DNA of 64,000 bases from Plumapathes pennacea (taxonomy: Eukaryota; Cnidaria; Anthozoa; Antipatharia; Myriopathidae), in contig OZ038463.1 of the NCBI GenBank assembly GCA_964036295.1, positions 23,609,069 through 23,673,068 of the forward strand, given 5' to 3'. Position 1 is the stretch's first letter, and every line of letters starts with the position of its first letter. The notes beneath the pieces are model-generated. The model was not told the origin of the DNA. It was given only the letters and a program-made list of their open reading frames with translations, and did not search any database. Shown one piece after another: positions 56,394-64,000 of the stretch. The translations under genes were made by a program, and so were the position numbers.

Positions 56394-57230
56394 ATGAATT
56401 TGAAAACTAGAAAACTTGAAACAGAACGGTCTCGCGAAGCTTGTCTTCAAAAGAGAAGGGAACAGGCACGGGCAAGGTGAAATCGTAAAATGATTGAACA
56501 GCACGAAATACGTCTAGAGAAAGGACGACAATCATGTGCCGACGAAAAGACTCCACAAAGAGAACAGTGCTTGAAAGCAAAATGGGAGCTTCAGAAGCAA
56601 AAGCGGGCCAAAGAAGACTCCACAAAGAGAACAACGCTTGAAAGCAAAACGGGAGCTTCAGAAGCAAAAGCGGGCCGAAGAAAAGACTCCACAAAGAGAA
56701 CAACACTTGAAAGCAAATCGGGAACTTCAGAAGCAAAGGCGGGCCAAGCAGAGAACTCCACAAAGAGAATCCAATCGCCAGCGAGTAGCTTCTCAACATG
56801 CCAATGAATCGTCTGAACAGAATACCCGCAGGCTTCAAGCTCAAAATGGAGCCAACACTCGACGCTGACAACAGCGTACTGCAGTTGTTGAAGAACGTCG
56901 CAGACAGAAACAATATTTGCATAACCGTGGGTGGGCAAATCTAGAAACTCCTCCATTTCACGAACAAGAGTGGGTACAAGAGCAACTCACTGCCTTTCAC
57001 CGCTTTGAGGAAAATCTCCGACACTTACGCTCCAAGGTATGCAAAGAAACATGGCCGATCACCAACCAAAGTATGTCCGAGCAGAACTACACCACGGTGG
57101 CCAGCGTGGGTACAAAGGTCATGTCCTCAACTTGCCACAGGACGTTCAGGGATTTCTCAGCACTCTTCCAGCCAATGTGAGTGATCTGCCCGTTCTTATC
57201 ATCAGGAAGCAAGGGGCAGGTAAGAATTGA
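56394..57230 (+). pseudogene. Helitron N-terminal region, broken
   Basis: A Lys/Arg/Gln-rich start (ATG 56394) with an in-frame TGA at 56478 runs into three to four copies of a 62-66-base repeat (about 56540-56760, KTPQREQ-LKA-ELQKQKRAK), then NLETPPFHEQEWVQEQLTAF. The segment GGQRGYKGHVLNLPQDVQGF and PANVSDLPVLIIRKQ (57096-57215) is typical of the Helitron_like_N region that precedes the HUH Rep domain. The Rep and helicase domains are absent downstream. Frameshifts and truncation make it a relic. Confidence 0.7.
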
Positions 57231-57234
57231 AAAC

Positions 57235-58265
57235 TATTCTCTCTTGCTTTTATGATTGTTTACATTTTTGACCTCTGTGTATTGATGGCCAAATTTGAAC
57301 AATTATGCATTAACAGCAATATGGTCATTCATTGTCATTGTTTATTTTCAACGAATAACTGCTGACCAAAGGATGCATGGTGAAATTTTGTTTTATCTGA
57401 ATTCCTGTTGTACAATCTCTTCATCACACATTCTTCAACTGAATATTGCTATCACCTACAGTGTACTGTGAAACACTTTACAATGTACTCAAGAATTTAG
57501 GACCTATTCGTGTTAACATTCCAGGACAACAAGTATTAATTTTATTTACAGTGTGCCAGATCCTTTGCAGCATCCTTTCAAGATTTATGTCAATTGTGGA
57601 TGAATACTACAGGTTAACTATGAAAGTGCATTGTAATGGGTACATCATTGTGATTTATCTCATCATCCTCTTGAAAATTTGGTGTCTTTCTGATTTTTGT
57701 AGGAGCAAACAGAGGGTTCCTTGGCTAAACCTACACTTCAATCCAAGTGGAAGTTCAATTTCTATGTTGTTTATAGGTAAGTACTGTACAATAAGTTGCA
57801 ACAATATGTGGTGAAGACAAAAACCTGAATATGTGTTTTCATCTCCAAAAAGATCATGGTAAAGGAAATGTTCAAGTGAAGAAATCAGGCTGAGAAGTCA
57901 ACTCCTGCACAGTTAAAGGATCCTCATATACCAAGTCACTGGCATCATGAAAGTGTAAGATTGTCAGGAACCAAAAATGAACTCGATGGTGATCTCTATA
58001 ACAAGAATGCCAAAGGAAAATGTCCTCAAGGACACTGGCCTGTATACTGTCAAGTAACCCCAAGAAAAATTATATCTGGGTGTTTTCTTAAAATTTAGAA
58101 TGTATTGTGCTCAAGTGGACAACATGCTCAGAGCCAAGTATTTTTGTGTTCCCTTCTGACACAAGGTTTTGTTAGTTACTTGTTTGTTAGAGGTTGTTTG
58201 CTTTTTGCTTGAGGGGGCCTGGGGCCCAACAAGAGCTTAAAAACGCAAATTTTATTTTTTTCCTT
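57235..58265. other. No gene recognised
   Basis: AT-rich sequence after the Helitron remains. Short open stretches near 57545-57610 and 57705-57775 lie between splice-like sites but match nothing I recognise. Confidence 0.4.
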
Positions 58266-58269
58266 TTTG

Positions 58270-59060
58270 TCGGTCGAGAATCAGCACACGGTGATTGGTT
58301 CAGATTATCACGTGATATGCAATGACTTAATTGACTTTGTTAAACAACTCGAATGTGGCTTTGAATTGCTCGGTACTTGTGTGTAAAAGTTAACTGCATT
58401 TAATCCAACCTCAACACCGTTTGGGTTTGTGCCGAACACGCCCTGATAAACTGGATGTTAGGGAACGATTTTGGCTTGTGTTCTTTAGTTCACCGCAGAA
58501 GCTTTGAGAATAGCCGTAAACAGATGTTTGATGGATACCGCTGGGGGATTGCAAATATCTCTGTAGCCGCTAAATATTTAGTCCAGACGAAACTTTCTGT
58601 GGCGACACAAAATACTTCTGGCCGAAAACGGATACCAAAGCTACGGTGAGCTTTAGCCGCAAAACAGTGGCGATTTATGCTTCACTCTGTACATGACATC
58701 TGTTGCCTCTTAAAATTCTTTTGCTTATGGTACATTGCCTGTTGAAATGTTTCTTTCATTCGATCATGTAGCCTTTGTTTTGCAATGGTCATTGTATACC
58801 AAAAATGAAAAATACACCAAAATAGTCCTGAGTATTAAGTTTGCAGTCACAAATGGACTGAACACACTGTGAACACACTGTGAACAAAACCGCAATAATA
58901 TTTTAAACATGATTCGTGTTACATTCCTTGCTTTCAATTTTATATTTGTTACAAAGCACGAATACTCGAAAGCCTGATAGAGGAAACGCATTCAGTTAAT
59001 ACAAGAAAACACACAAGTATTGAAGCGAAGGCTGGATTGATCGTGGCCTCTGATTAGAAA
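58270..59060 (-). repeat. Dispersed repeat R1, long inverted copy
   Basis: Reverse complement of about 9780-10580: CGGTGATTGGTTCAGATTAT, CCTGATAAACTGGATGTTAG, TACACCAAAATAGTCCTGAG and CGTGGCCTCTGATTAGAAA are landmarks in reverse order. Confidence 0.85.
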
Positions 59061-59339
59061 AAGGAGTCGAATGCGATTGTGCATAAGAGATGTTAGAATT
59101 TCCCCCCGAAATTTTTACCAGTTCCAGCGAGCGCAGCAAGCTGACATTTGGAGGTAAGATGATGCGCAACTAAACATATTTAGCCAGTTTTTAAGTTCAA
59201 TTGTTTTAAGTTCAAGACCGCCGTTCGGCAAATGACCAAAATCCCCATACATTTCTTTATAATTGCCAAAGGTCATGTTCTTTCGTAATAACAAAGGTAT
59301 CACATATCACTGTGTGACAGACAGACAGACCCTCGGAGC

Positions 59340-59560
59340 CTGGGCTGCCCTGTGTGTATAGTCCAAAATAGTCCTGAGTATTGAGTTTGCAGTCACAAAT
59401 GGACTGAACACGCTGTGAACAAAACCGCAATGATATTGTAAACAAGTCTCATGTTGGGCTCGTGTTACATTCCTCGCTTTCAATTTTATATTTGTTACAA
59501 AGCACAAATACTTGAAAGCCTGATAGAAGTGAAACGCACTCAGTTAAACAAGACAGGCCC
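59340..59560 (-). repeat. Dispersed repeat R1, second partial inverted copy
   Basis: CAAAATAGTCCTGAGTATTG to CACTCAGTTAA repeats the middle of the preceding R1 copy, in the same orientation, about 540 bases downstream, with a 9-base insertion (TTGGGCTCG). Confidence 0.8.
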
Positions 59561-59564
59561 GTGG

Positions 59565-60190
59565 CCAGTGCACTTGTGGCATCATTAGTACAATGAATAG
59601 AGACACGCAGGGTCCCGGGAGAGGAACTTTTGTCGTGCGTTTATATGCAAAAGATATTATAGCCGAGTCAGTTTTTGCACATGACAAATCCAAGAGCTCC
59701 CTTTATTTTTCTTGTCCTCTTTTCTTCTAATTTCGGTCAAACAGATATTCACGAAAAAGTGTTTTATAATAATTAAGAGAAAACAATTATCGCAGGCCCC
59801 GTAGGAATATTCTTCGTTTGCAACAACCCAGTTTTCATAGCTACCGACTCATGCCGGGTATGATGTTTCATACGGAATAATATTTTCAATGAGTGATTTG
59901 CTTTTGCCTTGAGTGATCATTTTTGCCGGGAGCATTTTGGACCTGCTTTCCGATGCACGTGACAGTACTTGTGTGACACTTGCTATATAACCTGGCAACC
60001 TTGTTGAGTGAATTTTCAAGCTGACATGTTTTGTGGAGGAACTGTGTTGTCATTTTGTAATGAGATTGACTGGAAAATACTCGACATCTTAAGTAGCTGT
60101 AAGACAGCGTAATAGCCTTATCTCACCTTCCCAGCGTGTGCATCATGTTCAAGTAGCTGTAATTGAAAGCTTTTAGACTTATCTCTGCAG
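59565..60190. other. No gene recognised
   Basis: No coding frame or repeat identified; GTAGCTGTAA occurs twice near 60094 and 60152 with shared flanks, a weak direct repeat. Confidence 0.35.
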
Positions 60191-61482
60191 CACATTAAAA
60201 CATGACACTTCCCATGATGAAATTACATGATGAAAAAGCCATCTCAGACGTTACGTTAAAATTCTGGGTCGATACGAAATTAATCTCTATCTGATGATTC
60301 GGGATTCCCCATTCTATGATATTATGCTCGTGACATTTCATTGACAGATCTTGTATCTTAATCTCATGTGATATTTGCCTCAAACCTATTAGTAACTCAG
60401 TATCCTCAGACAATAAACAAAGAACCTTTACTGCACGCAAAACAAAGTTAAACGCCGACTGTTTGTATACGCCGTGCGTTACAGAGCTGCAGAGTTTCCA
60501 ACAAAGGGAGACGCTGTGCACGCAGGAAAGGTTCAAGTTTTATCAAGTTTCGACACGTCTTCTACTACTTATTCGATGTTCTTTCACACAAATATTGCTC
60601 AGAACACAGGTACATTGGTTGAAGTGGTATCTATAATCGAGCATTTGCAAAACACAACCCTTCGTACTTTACGGAGGTCCTGCTGGTAGCACATCAAGCA
60701 TTTGTGTACAGCTATTTTCAAGTCTTCCGACGCTTAAAAACAATGCAAGCCAAAATCGCTCTTAAAGTATGGCTTCCGTGCATCCAGAAAGCCAACCAAT
60801 GTTCAGTTCGGATGGGATACAGCAGTAAGCAAAGCCTTCAATGGGAATGCAAGTTCCGAACAAATTACCCACATAACTTTCCCTGTATTGCAGCCCATAC
60901 TGAGTTTCAAATATTGTAACTATTCCAGGTAGATCTGTCAGTAACAAAAAGTAGTCATCCGATGATTGCGAAAGAGTGGAATAGAGATTCATAATTTCAT
61001 AATAGAATAGAATAGACATTCATAATTTCAACTAAATCCTCCAATAAACAAATACAATTTGTGTGGTTAAATATAAGAGCTGCTAGAGACATAGTTGCAC
61101 AATGTCGCCCAGCATTATCTCCAAATATTGCAGCATTAGCTTGACTGAATGGTGCAATGATCGTTTTGTTTGGATCAACAACTGAAGGACCGGAATTTTT
61201 TTCTATATCCCTTGACAGAGAAAACCCATTGTACTTGGTTCTGTGATTTTGATCTCTGAATACGTCTGATCTTGCAATGCCTGTTTTTTAACACATTTTA
61301 AAATGCAAACGTATCTTAGCACCTCGGTTACTTTTGGCAATCTTCTTTTTGAGCTTCTAGCTTTCCTGCAGCGATGGTTTATTGATCCTAATTTTCTCTT
61401 TCCATTTCTGTGGCTTTTGATTGTTTCCATGTTGTTTACATGCACATTCACGGAACGCATTAGCATTGAGAAGTACGCAAGG

Positions 61483-62260
61483 TCAGGTATAATCATGAAC
61501 TTTTGACAACTTTGGGACATTCTTTGAAATGTATTCTCGTATTAGTCGCCTGCTTTTTCTATTCTTGTTCAAAATGCGTGGAAGGTTATTCAAGGGTATG
61601 CGGCTCGGCTCATGACTTCGTCTTGGAGGACTTCGGTTTTCTTTTACATAAACATTTGTGGGAATACAATAAAACTGAGCAAAGCGAGATCTACCAACGT
61701 TCACTTTTTCCTCAGCCATTTCCCAATTTTCAAATAACAACGCCATCTGTTCCACTGATTGTTTGACCTTCATGGCACCGAGCCAAAATGTCACAACAAC
61801 AACATAAATGCACAGCAGAGTGAAATTTTGATCCCAAACAAAAGTCAGATTTTCTGACGCTTTACTTGTATCAGCAAGAATAATACGAAGTAAAAGAATA
61901 CAAAGTACCTTCAAGTTCACCTTCATACTAAACAGTTCCATATAATCCGCTATCAAGCGCTTGTCAAGAATCGAAGTTGCTTCGCCGTCTTTACACAGGT
62001 TCTCGTCTTTGTATATCGAGCGCCTTCGTTCAGCTTGTTCCTTCAAGTTCTCAAGGTTCTGGATATCAGATTCTTCGTACATTTCTGTACAGTTGTGCAT
62101 AGTTATGCAGTTCATTGATAAGTTCATTGCATTTGCTTTCATGGCTTTCAATATGGCTTTTAAGGCTGAACGGGCCGACCCAAGCCAAAACCGCTCAATG
62201 AAATTTAGTGTGGGTATACTGCAGCCGGCGTATGCGTTTGTAAGTAAGATGAGTGGTCCA
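61483..62260 (-). CDS. Unrecognised membrane-protein-like ORF, 5' part in R1
   Basis: The minus frame is open from about 62290 through ATG 62151 to TGA/TAA at 61483. Its upstream part reads LFYGPLILLTNAYAGCS, a likely membrane segment, then a charged stretch with ENLKEQAERRRSIYKDENL (possible coiled coil), two more hydrophobic segments (VLCILLLRIILAD and LLCIYVVVVTFWLGAM) and a basic tail. I recognise no family. The 5' end lies in an R1 repeat copy (62250-62475), so the frame may have been joined to the repeat by insertion. It could be an internal exon of a polytopic protein. Confidence 0.4.
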
Positions 62261-62475
62261 TAAAATAATCCACAGAGCCAACTAAGGCAAGCAACCTGCT
62301 ATCTTCAAAATGGCGAAACTGCTCGCCTCCCAAGTCACTTGATCACAACGTCATCACAAATCACATGATAATAAGAACCAATCACCGCATGCAGATTTGT
62401 AACCCAGAAAAATAAAAAAATAAAAACACGCTCCATTTTAAAGCTTGTGTCATCACAAACAATAAATAAAGATTG
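62250..62475 (+). repeat. Dispersed repeat R1, partial copy
   Basis: TGGTCCATAAAATAATCCAC through CTCCATTTTAAAGCTTGTGT matches 10652-10860 of the long R1 copy, same orientation, with two small indels. Confidence 0.85.
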
Positions 62476-62589
62476 ACTTTGGTGACTGTGCAAACTGATC
62501 AAGTCACGATTGTAGTTGCGCTTTTTTTGGCTTTCAAGCCTCAAGAGTATTCTGTAGTTGCGTGTGAAAGTTGTCTCAGCGAATTTTGG

Positions 62590-64000
62590 AGTTTAGTTTA
62601 GTTTAATGAATTCGCCACCTTTTACATATTACAAGTAGAATAACGTATAAAGGCACACAATTTACGAGCACGTGGAACAAAGAAATTAAGGGTGTGACTG
62701 GGGAAAAGAACAGAACTTGCATCCCAATTGCAACTTAGCCCCTTAATATTAAAATAGAATAAGAGAAACTATAATGGTATTATACACTAATAAGTAGAAA
62801 GGAGCAGATTTACACTAGCCTGGAGGACTGTAAGCTACTCGCTTTGAGGCATATATATTAAGAAGGCTAGATTTGAAAATAAGCAGTGAGTTGCACGACT
62901 TGGTAATAGACGGCAGAGTGTTCCACAGTTCGGCAGACCTAATAAAATATGATTTCCTGTAATAGTCTTGTTTATGTTTGAGGATTAAGTTATAGTTATT
63001 TGGATCATAGTTTCGGGTTTGGTGTCTAGGTTGGAAAGTACACAGGTAATTTCTAACGTCAGTAGATACTAGGCCGGTTCTAGATTCAAAAAAGAGTATC
63101 AGATCTGAGATTTCCCCACGAAATTCTAAAGGGAGTAAATTTAGATTAGTCTATCAGGGTATGTCATGTCCTGAGGATAGTTCAATATAAATTTGGTGGC
63201 CCTTCGCTGAACATCTTCAATTAGTTTGCGATATTTTACACTATATGGCGACCATAAGTTCCTGGTGTATTCAAGTTTGGGTCGCACTATAGCACAATAC
63301 AAAAGTTTTCTGGTGATGGGGTCAGCCAGGTCCCAGCAAACTCTTTTAAGGAGGCCAAGAGTCTTATTGACGTTTGCAACAGTGTCTTCAATGTGTTTTG
63401 CCCATGAGAGGTCATTTGACAAGTGATACCAAGGTCAGTGATGGAAGATACACACTCAAGCGGCCGACTGCCAAGACTGTAGTTTCTCCTAGTTTCACAT
63501 GGGCTCTTCTTTTCGGAGATATGCATCACCTTGCATTTAGATGGATTGAATTCCATAGTCCAGTCTTGACTCCAGTTATGGAGACAGTCTAGGTCCTTTT
63601 GGAGAAGGCCGTCGTCGCCTGGTAGGACCATAGCTTGATATAATTTGGAATCATCTGCAAAGAGGGCAATGGCTGAGTTGAATCTGATGTATTCCGGAGC
63701 GTCGTTTACGTAAACAAGGAACATGAGCGGACCAAGAATTGACCCCTGTGGCACGCCGGACGTCACGGTCCGCCAATCTGAGGAGCCTTCTAGCACAACT
63801 TTCTGTTTTCTGTCAGTAAGGGAGCTACGAATCCACAATAGGAGTGGTCCGCTGATGCCGTATCGTTCAAGCTTAAGCAGCAGCAAATTGTGTAATACCT
63901 CGTCAAAGGTTTTTGACAGGTCAAGGTAGATAGCATCAACCTCTTTTCCACGTTCAGCTAGTTCAGCTAGAGTTCATCTAGTGTCCACGAAAATTGAAGA
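62590..64000 (-). mobile_element. CR1/L2-like LINE, 3' part, running off the right edge
   Basis: From the right edge leftwards the minus frame reads VDAIYLDLSKTFDEVLHN, then SGVPQGSILGPLMFLVYVND (about 63757) and the catalytic ALFADDSKLY (about 63680), then NDLSWAKHIEDTVANVNKTL, GLLKRVCWDLADP and finally NLLPLEFRGEISD and SAELWNTLPSITKS to about 62830. This is the palm, thumb and C-terminal region of a CR1/L2/Rex-type reverse transcriptase. One-base frame changes near 63425 and 63150, and a stop near the edge, show the copy is dead. About 240 bases of AT-rich 3' UTR follow. Confidence 0.85.

Overview
The window reads as a gene-bearing, transposon-rich piece of an animal genome, most likely an anthozoan cnidarian (stony coral or sea anemone). 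This is inferred from compact GT-AG exons, the mix of repeat families, a hairpin repeat with a GAGCCCGAATGGGC core that I associate with coral genomes, and P2X7-like and HMGXB3-like gene families. No species can be named from sequence alone.

Layout. 0-5.9 kb: the end of a Ulp1/C48-type protease gene, a 426-bp MITE, and a frameshifted zinc-finger/tyrosine-recombinase (Crypton-like) gene with a 92-bp tandem array in an intron. 6.1-9.65 kb: a broken parvovirus NS1-like gene (HUH nickase plus SF3 helicase) whose last codons run into an array of eight ~196-bp repeats. 9.65-20.3 kb: a dispersed repeat (called R1 here), a perfect 43-bp foldback, a piggyBac-type MITE nested in another TIR element, a decayed transposase and a LINE fragment. 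21.3-28.2 kb: one exon of a P2X7-like gene, then a 17-exon gene whose exon phases all agree, encoding a 718-aa protein with an OTU cysteine-protease domain and a PHD finger. 28.7-32.2 kb: a satellite of ~107-bp hairpin monomers in two arrays of opposite orientation. 32.3-38.8 kb, minus strand: a multi-exon HMGXB3-like, transposase-derived gene, with one probable frameshift. 39-43.7 kb: a second P2X7-like exon, gypsy-integrase and chromo-barrel fragments.

43.86-48.45 kb: an apparently intact, recent 4.59-kb integrase-type (Ginger-like) DNA transposon with a 5-bp target duplication, ~212-bp iterated inverted ends, a 680-aa transposase fused to a complete OTU domain, and a second 147-aa ORF that looks F-box-like. 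It is the best candidate for a little-described system, because a mobile element appears to carry two ubiquitin-pathway modules. 50.4-64 kb: the last five exons of a gene with a UBX-like segment, a palindromic 23-bp array, BEL/Pao integrase, piggyBac transposase and Helitron remains, three more R1 copies, an unrecognised membrane-protein-like ORF, and a CR1/L2-like LINE running off the right edge.

Functional links: the piggyBac right end at 56.0 kb matches the ends of the MITE at 12-13 kb, so an element of that family probably mobilised the MITE. A repeat beside the Helitron coding remains also lies at 16.2 kb. Spliced models rest on splice consensus, phase agreement and residue patterns read by eye; no database search was possible.
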